Assembly (NCBI RefSeq): GCF_042752395.1
Contig: NZ_JBHYXZ010000012.1
Location: forward strand, 1 to 64,000
Source: Actinosynnema sp042752395
GTDB lineage: Bacteria; Actinomycetota; Actinomycetes; Mycobacteriales; Pseudonocardiaceae
Length of the DNA stretch: 64,000 bases
Reading direction: 5' to 3'
Below the pieces are notes generated by a model. That model was not told where the DNA came from and ran no database searches. It saw nothing but the letters and a program-made list of their open reading frames with translations. Position numbers and translations under genes: made by a program. Of this stretch, positions 1 through 7,484 are shown piece by piece (within the stretch, counting starts at the first letter, position 1; the number at the start of each line of letters is the position of its first letter).

Positions 1-206
1 CGGGGTTCCCTTTTTTTGCGGCGGCGCCCGCGACCGCGGGGGGGGTCCACCCCCTTTGCCGGGGGGGGGGGGGGGGGGGGGGGGGCCCCCCCCCCCCGGC
101 TCTTCGCTTCCCGCCGCCGGGCTCACGGAACGTGCGCGACGGTCGCGATCGGCTCTCCGAAGCGCTTCAGATTGTTGCGGAACGGTGTCGACCGGTTCTT
201 CCCGGG

Positions 207-235
207 TTGACAGCGCGAACCGGGACTCACAGTGT
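207..235 (+). promoter_or_regulatory. Putative sigma-70 promoter of the sugar-uptake operon
   Basis: A perfect -35 hexamer TTGACA (207-212) is followed after 17 bases by a weak -10, CAGTGT (230-235). The -10 runs directly into the first operator, so bound repressor would cover the initiation region. The -35 is convincing; the -10 is poor, and the start point is inferred. Confidence 0.45.
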
Positions 236-262
236 GAGAGCGCTCTCATGAGAGCGCTCTCA
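235..262. promoter_or_regulatory. Two tandem CebR-like operators
   Basis: The perfect 14-bp palindrome TGAGAGCGCTCTCA occurs twice back to back (235-248 and 249-262) with no spacer, 42 bp before the ATG of the binding-protein gene. It differs from the published Streptomyces CebR box TGGGAGCGCTCCCA by one base in each half. The LacI-family gene at 6415-7446 is the obvious cognate repressor. In CebR systems cellobiose or cellotriose releases repression; the inducer here is inferred. Confidence 0.85.
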
Positions 263-304
263 CGACGTCGGGTCCGAGCCCGGCGAGCGCGTCGAGGAGG
301 ACGG

Positions 305-1708
305 ATGAGCAGGAACCCGGTCGGCCGGACGACGTCGATCACCGCGGTGGCGCTGAGCGCCGCGCTGGTGGCCGCGTGTGGTGGCGGGGGAGGTGACGCG
401 GGTGACGGCACGATCAAGCTGTCGATCGGGGTCTTCTCCGACTTCGGCTACACCAACCTGATCAAGGAGTACCAGGCCGCGCACCCCGGCATCGAGATCG
501 AGCAGCGCACGGTCAAGATGGAGCAGCACCACACGCAGCTCGCCACCCAGCTCGCGGGCGGTCGCGGGGCCGCCGACATCGTGGCGATCGAGGAAGGCGC
601 CATCGCGCAGTTCCGCCAGTCCAAGGACAAGTTCGTCAACCTCGCGGACTACGGCGCCAAGGAGCTGGAGGGCCAGTGGGCGGCCTGGAAGTGGAACCAG
701 GGCACCACCGACAACGGCGACTTCGTGCTCGGCCTCGGCACCGACATGGGCAGCCTCGCGCTGTGCTACCGGCGTGACCTGTTCGAGGCCGCGGGCCTGC
801 CCTCGGACCGCGAGTCCGTCGGCGCGCTGTGGCCCACCTGGGAGGACTACGCCCGGGTCGCCGACACGTTCAGCCGGAAGACGCCGGGCGTGAAGTTCCT
901 CGACGCCGCGCAGAACGTCTACAAGGCCATCCTCGACCAGACCGAGGAGGGCTACTTCGCCAAGGCCGACGACTCGTTCATCGGCGACCGGAACGACAAG
1001 GTCGAGAAGGCGTTCACGCTCGCCGCGAGCCTGGGCGAGAAGAAGCAGACCGCCGCCGTCGCGCCGTTCAGCCAGGACTGGAACGTCGCGCTCAAGCAGG
1101 CGTCCTTCGCCACCACCACCTGCCCGGCCTGGGCGCTCGCGCTGATCAAGGCCGGCGCCGGCGACGAGGCGGCCGGCAAGTGGGACGTGGCCGCCGCGCC
1201 CGGTGGCGGCGGCAACTGGGGCGGCTCGTTCCTGGCCGTGCCCAAGCAGGGCAAGCACCCGAAGGCGGCCTACGAGCTGGCCAAGTGGCTGACCGCGCCC
1301 GAGCAGCAGAAGCGGATCTTCAAGGAGACCGGCAACCTGCCCAGCGAGCCCGCCGCGTACCAGGACCCCGAGGTCACCGCGACGACGAACGAGTACTTCA
1401 ACTCCGCGCCGGTCGGCCGGATCTTCGGCGACTCGGCGGAGAGCCTCAAGCCGACCTACCGCGGCACCAAGGACACCAAGGTCACCCCGGTGTTCAACAA
1501 CGCCCTCTCCCGCGTGGAGACCGGCAAGCAGTCCGCCGCCGACGCGTTCGCCCAGGCCGTCGGGGACGCGCGGGACGCGCAAATGTCACTATCGCACCGG
1601 ATGGGGCGCGGGGGGGACGGGGCACGACGCCCGTCCCGCCGTCCGCGCGGCGCCTGTCGTGGCGCGACCGGCTGGGCCGGTTCGACACGAAGTACACGCC
1701 CTACGTGA
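305..1708 (+). CDS. cebE: ABC sugar transporter substrate-binding lipoprotein (CebE-like)
   Basis: Extracellular solute-binding protein that captures an oligosaccharide and delivers it to the permeases encoded next. The ATG at 305 is chosen because GAGGAGG lies 4 bases upstream and it begins a lipoprotein signal peptide ending in LVAAC (acylated Cys25). The mature part (KLSIGVFSDFGYTNLIKEYQ and on) is family 1 solute-binding fold. As read, the frame has no stop until 1708, overrunning the next gene by about 120 bases with a low-complexity Arg-rich tail. A G instead of C at 1587 would end it at 1588, giving about 427 residues, the usual length, with a GTGA overlap to the permease. Downstream permeases, beta-glucosidase and operators support cellobiose or beta-glucosides as substrate; the exact sugar is inferred. 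Confidence 0.85.
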   Translation: MSRNPVGRTTSITAVALSAALVAACGGGGGDAGDGTIKLSIGVFSDFGYTNLIKEYQAAHPGIEIEQRTVKMEQHHTQLATQLAGGRGAADIVAIEEGAIAQFRQSKDKFVNLADYGAKELEGQWAAWKWNQGTTDNGDFVLGLGTDMGSLALCYRRDLFEAAGLPSDRESVGALWPTWEDYARVADTFSRKTPGVKFLDAAQNVYKAILDQTEEGYFAKADDSFIGDRNDKVEKAFTLAASLGEKKQTAAVAPFSQDWNVALKQASFATTTCPAWALALIKAGAGDEAAGKWDVAAAPGGGGNWGGSFLAVPKQGKHPKAAYELAKWLTAPEQQKRIFKETGNLPSEPAAYQDPEVTATTNEYFNSAPVGRIFGDSAESLKPTYRGTKDTKVTPVFNNALSRVETGKQSAADAFAQAVGDARDAQMSLSHRMGRGGDGARRPSRRPRGACRGATGWAGSTRSTRPT

Positions 1709-2568
1709 TCGTCGCGCCGTTCTTCGCGGTGTTCGGCGTCTTCGGGCTCTACCCGCTGCTCTACACCGCGTGGGTCTCGCTGCACGACTGGCAGCTGATC
1801 GACGGCGACCAGGGCTTCACCGGCCTGGACAACTACACCGCCCTGCTGGCGGACCCGAACTTCTGGAACGCGCTGGGCAACACGGTCAGCCTGTTCCTGC
1901 TCTCCACGGTCCCGCAGCTGTTCGCCGCGCTCGGCCTGGCCGCCCTGCTCGACCGCGGCCTGCGCGGCCGGGCGTTCTGGCGGGCCGGGGTGCTGCTGCC
2001 CAACGTGATCTCGGTGGCCGCGGTGGCGCTGGTGTTCGCCCAGCTCTTCGGCCGCGACTTCGGCATCGTCAACGCGGTGCTCGGCGTCGTGGGTCTCGAC
2101 CCGGTGGACTGGCGCGCCGAGACGTGGGCCTCCCACCTCGCGATCAGCTCGATGGTGATGTGGCGCTGGACCGGCTACAACGCGCTGATCTACCTGGCCG
2201 CGATGCAGTCGGTGCCCAAGGACATGTACGAGTCGGCGATGCTCGACGGCGCGTCGCGGTGGCGGGTGTTCTGGTCGATCACGGTGCCGAGCATCCGGCC
2301 GACGATCCTGTTCACCGTCATCGTGTCCACCATCGGCGGCATGCAGCTGTTCGTGGAGCCGCAGCTGTTCGACCCGGGCGGCACGGCCACCGGCACCGGC
2401 GGCGACGACCGGCAGTTCCAGACCCTGGTGATGTACCTGTACGAGAAGGGCTTCCGGTTGTTCGACGCGGGTTACTCCTCGGCCATCGCGTGGGTGTTGT
2501 TCCTGGTGATCCTGGTGGTCGCGGTCGTGAACTTCGCGGTGGCGCGGCGCATCGCGTCGAAGGGGTGA
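1585..2568 (+). CDS. cebF: ABC sugar transporter permease 1 (CebF/MalF type)
   Basis: Inner-membrane permease of a carbohydrate uptake ABC transporter, about 327 residues. The first transmembrane helix follows the motif RLGRFDTKYTPYVIVAPFF; the permease (EAA) signature lies in SAMLDGASRWRVFWSITVPS. The frame is open through the preceding gene and has no good start as read. The start is placed at 1585, where GTC would become GTG with one base change that also creates the upstream stop (GTGA), matching the GTGA junctions at 2565 and 3407. Start confidence is therefore moderate, identity high. It pairs with the next gene as the heterodimeric channel. No ATPase is encoded nearby; related systems borrow MsiK. 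Confidence 0.8.
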   Translation, partial: VTIAPDGARGGRGTTPVPPSARRLSWRDRLGRFDTKYTPYVIVAPFFAVFGVFGLYPLLYTAWVSLHDWQLIDGDQGFTGLDNYTALLADPNFWNALGNTVSLFLLSTVPQLFAALGLAALLDRGLRGRAFWRAGVLLPNVISVAAVALVFAQLFGRDFGIVNAVLGVVGLDPVDWRAETWASHLAISSMVMWRWTGYNALIYLAAMQSVPKDMYESAMLDGASRWRVFWSITVPSIRPTILFTVIVSTIGGMQLFVEPQLFDPGGTATGTGGDDRQFQTLVMYLYEKGFRLFDAGYSSAIAWVLFLVILVVAVVNFAVARRIASKG

Positions 2569-3410
2569 GGCCGGTGCTCCGGACCAAGCGCGCGACGAAG
2601 GCGGGGCCGTTCGCGTACGCGGTGCTCGTCGTCGTCCTGGTCGCGTCGGTGTTCCCGCTGTACTACTCGTTCCTCATCGCGAGCAAGGACAACTCGGCGC
2701 TCGGCGACGCGGTGCCGTCGCTGGTGCCGGGCGGCCACCTGTTCGACAACCTGAGCAGGGTGTTCGACACCGTCGACTTCTGGTTGGCGATGCAGAACTC
2801 GCTCGTGGTCGCGGGCACGGTGGCGATCGGCAACGTCGTGCTGGGCACGCTGGCCGGGTTCGCGTTCGCCCGGCTGCGGTTCCGCGGCGGTGACGCGTTG
2901 TTCCTGGTCGTGGTCGGCACGTCCATGGTGCCCACGCAGCTCGGCGTCATCCCGCTCTACATGCTGATGTCGGACCTCGACTGGTACGGCACGCTCCAGG
3001 CGGTGATCGTGCCCGCGCTGATCGGCGCGTTCTCGGTCTTCTGGATGCGGCAGGCGTGCGAGGAGTCCGTGCCGCACGAGCTGGTGGAGGCCGCCCGGGT
3101 CGACGGGTGCTCGGTGCTGCGGACGTTCTGGCACGTGGCGTTCCCGGCGGTGCGCCCGCAGGCCGCGGTGATGGGCATGTTCACGTTCATGACCGCCTGG
3201 AACGACTTCTTCTGGCCGCTGATCGTGCTGGACCCGAACGACAGCCCCACGGTGCAGGTGGCATTGTCTACATTGGCCAGCGGTTACTACACGGACTACT
3301 CGCTCATGCTGTCCGGCGCGTCGCTCGCGGTGCTGCCGGTGGTGGCGATCTTCGTCCTGCTGGCGCGCCAGATCGTCGGCGGGATCATGCAGGGGGCGGT
3401 GAAGGGGTGA
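2565..3410 (+). CDS. cebG: ABC sugar transporter permease 2 (CebG/MalG type)
   Basis: Second permease subunit, 281 residues, beginning at the GTG whose TG forms part of the preceding stop codon (GTGA, 2565-2568), so it is translationally coupled. It has an N-terminal helix (AYAVLVVVLVASVFPLYYSF), further membrane helices, the EAA-loop region ELVEAARVDGCSVLRTFWHV, and the ending LARQIVGGIMQGAVKG typical of MalG-like proteins. With CebF it forms the membrane channel through which the lipoprotein delivers sugar. The operon context points to beta-glucosides. Confidence 0.9.
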   Translation: MRPVLRTKRATKAGPFAYAVLVVVLVASVFPLYYSFLIASKDNSALGDAVPSLVPGGHLFDNLSRVFDTVDFWLAMQNSLVVAGTVAIGNVVLGTLAGFAFARLRFRGGDALFLVVVGTSMVPTQLGVIPLYMLMSDLDWYGTLQAVIVPALIGAFSVFWMRQACEESVPHELVEAARVDGCSVLRTFWHVAFPAVRPQAAVMGMFTFMTAWNDFFWPLIVLDPNDSPTVQVALSTLASGYYTDYSLMLSGASLAVLPVVAIFVLLARQIVGGIMQGAVKG

Positions 3411-4837
3411 TCTCGCGGATGACGACAACGGACCCGCACACCGGGGTCGGGGGCGACCTGTTGCGCTTCCCGCCGGACTTCCGGTGGGGAGCGGCGACGG
3501 CGTCCTTCCAGATCGAGGGGGCGACCGCGGTGGACGGGCGTGGTCCGTCCATTTGGGACACTTTCGCGGCGAGGCCGGGCGCGGTGCTCGGCGGCGACAC
3601 CGGCGAGCCGGCGTGCGACCACTACCGCCGCTACGCCGACGACGTCGCCCTGATGTCGGAGCTGGGGCTGGGCGCGTACCGGTTCTCGCTGGCGTGGCCG
3701 CGCGTGCTGCCGCTCGGCTCGGGCCGGGTGGAGCCCAGGGGGCTCGCGTTCTACGACCGGCTGGTGGACGAGCTGCTGGCCCGGGGGATCGAGCCGGTGG
3801 TCACGCTCTACCACTGGGACCTGCCGCAGGCGCTGGAGGACGCGGGCGGGTGGCGCAACCGCGACACCGCGCACCGGTTCGCCGAGTACGCGGCGATCGC
3901 GCACGCCCACCTGGGCGACCGGGTGCGGCAGTGGACCACGCTGAACGAGCCGTGGTGCTCGGCGTTCCTCGGGTACGCCAACGGGATCCACGCGCCCGGC
4001 GTGGTCGACCCGAAGGGCTCGCTGGAAGCCGCGCACCACCTCCTGCTCGGGCACGGCCTGGCCGTGCGGGCGATGCGCGAGCAGGCGCGGGACGACCACG
4101 AGTTCTCCATCGTGCTGAACTTCTGCGCGTTGACGGTCGAGGACGACTCGCAGCTGGAGGCTGCCCGCAAGGTGGACGGGTTGCAGAACCGGTTGTTCCT
4201 CGACCCGCTCGGCGGCCGCGGCTACCCGGCGGACGTCGTCGAGGACACCGCGTGGCTCGGCGACTGGACGGCCGCCGTGCACGACGGCGACCTGGACGTG
4301 ATCGCCACGCCGATCGACTGGATGGGGGTGAACTACTACAGCCCCACCCGCGTCGCCCCGGCCGCCGACCCGCTGCTGGCGCACGACGGGCCGTTCCCCG
4401 GCCTGCGGGGCGTGGAGTTCCTGCCGGCGCGCGGCGACGTCACCGGGTTCGGCTGGGAGATCGACGCGAGCGGCCTCACCGCGCTGCTGGAACGCCTCGG
4501 CCGCGACGTCGGCCTGCCGCTCGTGATCACCGAGAACGGCTCGGCGTTCCCGGACGTGGTCCGCGACGGCGAGGTGGACGACGAGGCGCGCACCCGCTAC
4601 CTGGTCGACCACCTGCGCGCGGTGCACCGGGCCGTCGAGGCGGGGGTGGACGTGCGCGGGTACTTCGCGTGGTCGCTGCTGGACAACTTCGAGTGGGCGG
4701 CGGGGTACAGCCAGCGGTTCGGCATCGTGCACGTGGACTACGCCACGCAGGCGCGCACGGTGAAGCGCAGCGGTCGGACGCTGGCCCGGGTGATCGGCGC
4801 CAACGCCGTCCCGGCCACCGGCTACGAGGTGGGGTAG
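3407..4837 (+). CDS. bglC: Family GH1 beta-glucosidase
   Basis: Cytoplasmic retaining beta-glucosidase, about 476 residues, hydrolysing the imported cellobiose or other beta-glucoside to glucose. GH1 landmarks are plain: N-terminal FRWGAATASFQIEGA, acid/base Glu in TTLNEPW (near residue 181), nucleophile Glu in VITENGSAF (near residue 376), and the C-terminal GYFAWSLLDNFEWA sugar-binding segment. The start is GTG 3407 in a GTGA overlap with the permease; ATG 3419 in frame is an alternative. There is no signal peptide, consistent with intracellular action after transport, as for BglC in Streptomyces ceb operons. Confidence 0.95.
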   Translation: MISRMTTTDPHTGVGGDLLRFPPDFRWGAATASFQIEGATAVDGRGPSIWDTFAARPGAVLGGDTGEPACDHYRRYADDVALMSELGLGAYRFSLAWPRVLPLGSGRVEPRGLAFYDRLVDELLARGIEPVVTLYHWDLPQALEDAGGWRNRDTAHRFAEYAAIAHAHLGDRVRQWTTLNEPWCSAFLGYANGIHAPGVVDPKGSLEAAHHLLLGHGLAVRAMREQARDDHEFSIVLNFCALTVEDDSQLEAARKVDGLQNRLFLDPLGGRGYPADVVEDTAWLGDWTAAVHDGDLDVIATPIDWMGVNYYSPTRVAPAADPLLAHDGPFPGLRGVEFLPARGDVTGFGWEIDASGLTALLERLGRDVGLPLVITENGSAFPDVVRDGEVDDEARTRYLVDHLRAVHRAVEAGVDVRGYFAWSLLDNFEWAAGYSQRFGIVHVDYATQARTVKRSGRTLARVIGANAVPATGYEVG

Positions 4838-4845
4838 GCGTGGTG

Positions 4846-4876
4846 GGCGGTCGCCCGGCGCGGCCGGGCGACCACC
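4846..4876. terminator. Hairpin terminator after the beta-glucosidase gene
   Basis: A perfect 10-bp stem, GGTCGCCCGG (4849-4858) pairing with CCGGGCGACC (4864-4873) around a 5-base loop, follows the beta-glucosidase stop by 11 bases. There is no long T tract, as is common in high-GC actinobacteria. It would separate the uptake operon from the lectin gene. Confidence 0.7.
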
Positions 4877-5069
4877 CGTCCCCTCAGGTGTGACATCCGA
4901 CCGGGGAGCACGGCCTTTCCCCTCACGTTCAGTGGAACGGCTAACGCCTCCGTGGTGGATAAACCTGCTGGATCGGGTGGATCTCCGAGGTTCACCCTGC
5001 GGTCCGCCACACCCGGGACTGTGCTGGACGGGCAATCGTCGCCAGCGCAGGACACCGGAGGAACGCAAC

Positions 5070-6351
5070 ATGAGAGGTCGACTCGTCGGGCGGGTGGTCG
5101 CCGGCATCGCACTCGTCGCCACCGCGCTCGTGGTGGGTGGGGTGGGCAGTTCGCAGGCGCAGCCGAGCGGGCCCGAGCCCGCGGCGGCGCCCGCGATGGA
5201 GGTGGCCGCGCCGCTCGGTTACCGCCAGGCCGTGGGCCGCAACGCCGACGGCCGCATCGAGGTCTTCGCGCGTGGCGGCGACGGGGCCTTGTGGCACATC
5301 TGGCAAACCGCGCCCAACAACGGGTGGAGCGGCTGGCAGAGCCTGGGCGGGTACATCACGAGTCCCCCGGTGGTGATGAACAACGCCGACGGCAGGCTCG
5401 AAGTGTTCGTGGTCGGCGGCGACAACGCGTTGTGGCACATCTGGCAGACCGCGCCGAACAACGGCNNNNNNNNNNNNNNNNNNNNNNNNNNNNNNNNNNN
5501 NNNNNNNNNNNNNNNNNNNNNNNNNNNNNNNNNNNNNNNNNNNNNNNNNNNNNNNNNNNNNNNNNTGGAGCGGGTGGTCGAGCCTGGGCGGGGTGCTGAC
5601 GTCCACGCCGGCCGTGGGGCGTAACGCGGACGGCCGCCTGGAGGTGTTCGTGCGCGGCACGGACAACGCGTTGTGGCACATCTGGCAGACGGCTCCCAAC
5701 AACGGGTGGAGCGGGTGGTCGAGCCTGGGTGGTGTCCTGACCACCGCGCCGGCGGTGGGCAGCAACGCGGACGGCCGCCTGGAGGTGTTCGTGCGCGGCA
5801 CGGACAACGCGTTGTGGCACATCTGGCAGACCGCGCCCAACAACGGCTGGAGCGGGTGGTCGAGCCTGGGCGGGGTGCTGACGTCCACGCCGGCCGTGGG
5901 GCGTAACGCGGACGGCCGCCTGGAGGTGTTCGTGCGCGGCACCGACTACGCGTTGTGGCACGTCTGGCAGACCGCGCCGAACAACGGCTGGGACGGCTGG
6001 GAGAGCTTCGGCGGCGAGCTGACCAGCGAGATCGCCGTCGCCAACAACGCCGACGGCCGGATGGAGGTGTTCGTGCGCGGCACGGACAACGCGTTGTGGC
6101 ACGTCTGGCAGACCGCGCCGAACAACGGCTGGGACGGGTGGGAGTGGCTGGGCGGGTACCTCACCAGCGACCCGTCCACCGGCCGCAACGCCGACGGCCG
6201 CATCGAGGTGTTCGCCCGTGGTGGCGACGACGCGTTGTGGCACATCTGGCAGACCGCGCCCAACAACGGCTGGAGCGGGTGGGAGAGCCTCGGCGGCGGC
6301 CTGACCCGCGCCGCCGAAGCGCTCGGGGCGGGCCTGCTGCCCGCGGCGTGA
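5070..6351 (+). CDS. Secreted PLL-like seven-bladed beta-propeller lectin
   Basis: Signal peptide (VVAGIALVATALVVGG then ending near SSQAQ) followed by near-identical 47-residue repeats with the core NADGRLEVFVRGTDNALWHI, then WQTAPNNGW and GW..LGG. This is the repeat style of the Photorhabdus PLL/PHL lectins, seven-bladed propellers that bind fucose and other sugars; sugar binding here is inferred. Two repeats precede the 100-N gap (5466-5565) and five follow, seven in all. The flanks end and restart on whole codons that join as NNG/WSG, so the missing DNA may be zero or whole 141-bp units. ATG 5070 follows GGAGG. It sits between the beta-glucosidase and repressor genes but behind a terminator, so it is probably transcribed separately. 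Tectonin-like protein is the alternative label. Confidence 0.8.
5466..5565. other. Assembly gap (100 N) inside the lectin repeats
   Basis: Exactly 100 N, the conventional placeholder for a gap of unknown size. It falls between two copies of the 141-bp repeat, and stretches of about 75 bases are identical between repeat copies (for example around 5587-5661 and 5869-5943). This explains the assembly failure. Confidence 0.9.
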
Positions 6352-6359
6352 CGTCCCCG

Positions 6360-6395
6360 ATCGCGACCCGGTGCGCCCTCGCGCCGGGTCGCGGT
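6360..6395. terminator. Bidirectional terminator between lectin and repressor genes
   Basis: Stem CGCGACCCGG (6362-6371) pairs perfectly with CCGGGTCGCG (6384-6393) across a 12-base loop. It sits between two convergent genes ending at 6351 (+) and 6415 (-), so it can serve both. Confidence 0.7.
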
Positions 6396-6414
6396 CGTGC
6401 GCGCGGAGGTGCGC

Positions 6415-7446
6415 TCAGGCGGACTCGCGGCGGACCAGCACCGTGGGCAGGACCTCCCGCCGGGCGCGGATCGTCTCGCCGCGCAGCAGCCGCAGCAGGT
6501 GGGTCACCATGTGCCGGACCTGCGCGCTCGTGTCCTGCCGCACGCTGGTCAACGACGGCGTGGTGTGCGGCGCGATCATCGGGTGGTCGTCGAACCCGAC
6601 CACGGCCACGTCCTCCGGCACCCGCCTGCCCGCCTCGCGCAACGCGTCCAGCGCGCCCGCGGCCATGTGGTCGGAGGCGACGAACGCCGCGTCCAGGTCC
6701 GGCACGCGGGCCAGCAGGGCCTCCATCGCCCTCTTCCCGCCCTCGCGGGAGAAGCCGCCGTCCTCCGTCATCAACGCCGTGGTCTCGTCGTCCGCGCCGA
6801 CCGCCGTGCGCCACCCGGCCAGCCGGTCCATCGCCGAGTGCTCGTCCAGCGGGCCGGTCACCGAGACGATCCGCTTGCGGCCCAACGACAGCAGGTGCTC
6901 GGTGGCGAGCAGCCCGCCGCCCTCGTTGTCGTGGTCCACGGTGTGCAGGCCGCGCAGCGAGCCCCACGGCCGCCCGGCGTACACCACGGGCAGCGGCAGC
7001 TTGCGGGCCACGGCCGGCAACTGGTCGCCCTTGTGCGGCACGAACAGCAGCGCGCCGTCCACGTGACCGCCCGCCAGGAACCGCTCGGCCCGCGCCTGGT
7101 CCTGCGGCGAGTGCACCAGCATGAGCACCATCTGCACGTCCGCGTCGGCCAGCGACCGCGCCGCGGCGCGGATCAACCAGGCGAAGTGCGGGTCGTCGAA
7201 GATCTTCGGCTCGGGCTCGGAGAACACCACCGCGACCGCGCCGGACCGCCGGGTGACGAGCGCCCGCGCGGCCTGGTTCGGCTGGTAGCCCAGCTCCATG
7301 ACCGCCGCCGTGACCGCCTCGTGCGCCTCCGGGCTGACCCTGGGCGACGCGTTGAGCACCCGTGACGCCGTCGCACGGGAGACACCGGCCTTCGCCGCCA
7401 CGTCCTCCAGCGTGGGCCGCGCACCCGAGTGCGATTGAACGGACAC
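6415..7446 (-). CDS. cebR: LacI-family transcriptional repressor (CebR-like)
   Basis: DNA-binding repressor, 343 residues from the chosen GTG. An N-terminal LacI helix-turn-helix (TLEDVAAKAGVSRATASRVL) with hinge helix is followed by a periplasmic-binding-protein-like effector domain with the usual ARALVTRRSGAVAVVF junction. Three in-frame GTG codons lie close together; the one at 7446 has GAGGAG 8 bases upstream and is preferred over 7455. Position next to a ceb-type operon with tandem palindromic operators makes it the likely regulator, with a cello-oligosaccharide as inducer (inferred). A degenerate copy of the operator lies at 7505-7518, about 60 bp before its start, suggesting autoregulation. 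Confidence 0.88.
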   Translation of the reverse strand: MSVQSHSGARPTLEDVAAKAGVSRATASRVLNASPRVSPEAHEAVTAAVMELGYQPNQAARALVTRRSGAVAVVFSEPEPKIFDDPHFAWLIRAAARSLADADVQMVLMLVHSPQDQARAERFLAGGHVDGALLFVPHKGDQLPAVARKLPLPVVYAGRPWGSLRGLHTVDHDNEGGGLLATEHLLSLGRKRIVSVTGPLDEHSAMDRLAGWRTAVGADDETTALMTEDGGFSREGGKRAMEALLARVPDLDAAFVASDHMAAGALDALREAGRRVPEDVAVVGFDDHPMIAPHTTPSLTSVRQDTSAQVRHMVTHLLRLLRGETIRARREVLPTVLVRRESA

Positions 7447-7484
7447 GAGCACCACTCCTCGACTCCTCGCCCGACCAGCCCAGC

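Larger units (their letters stand above)
1..304. other. Low-quality contig start and operon leader
   Basis: No gene is supported here. Bases 1-100 are dominated by poly-G and poly-C runs typical of unreliable contig ends. From about 180 the sequence looks normal and carries a promoter, two tandem operators and the ribosome binding site GAGGAGG (294-300) of the binding-protein gene that starts at 305. Open frames through this stretch are GC-driven artefacts. Confidence 0.7.

Noticed and set aside
56..304. Upstream extension of the binding-protein gene
   Set aside because: It would translate homopolymer noise and the operator; the lipoprotein signal peptide and GAGGAGG fix the start at 305.
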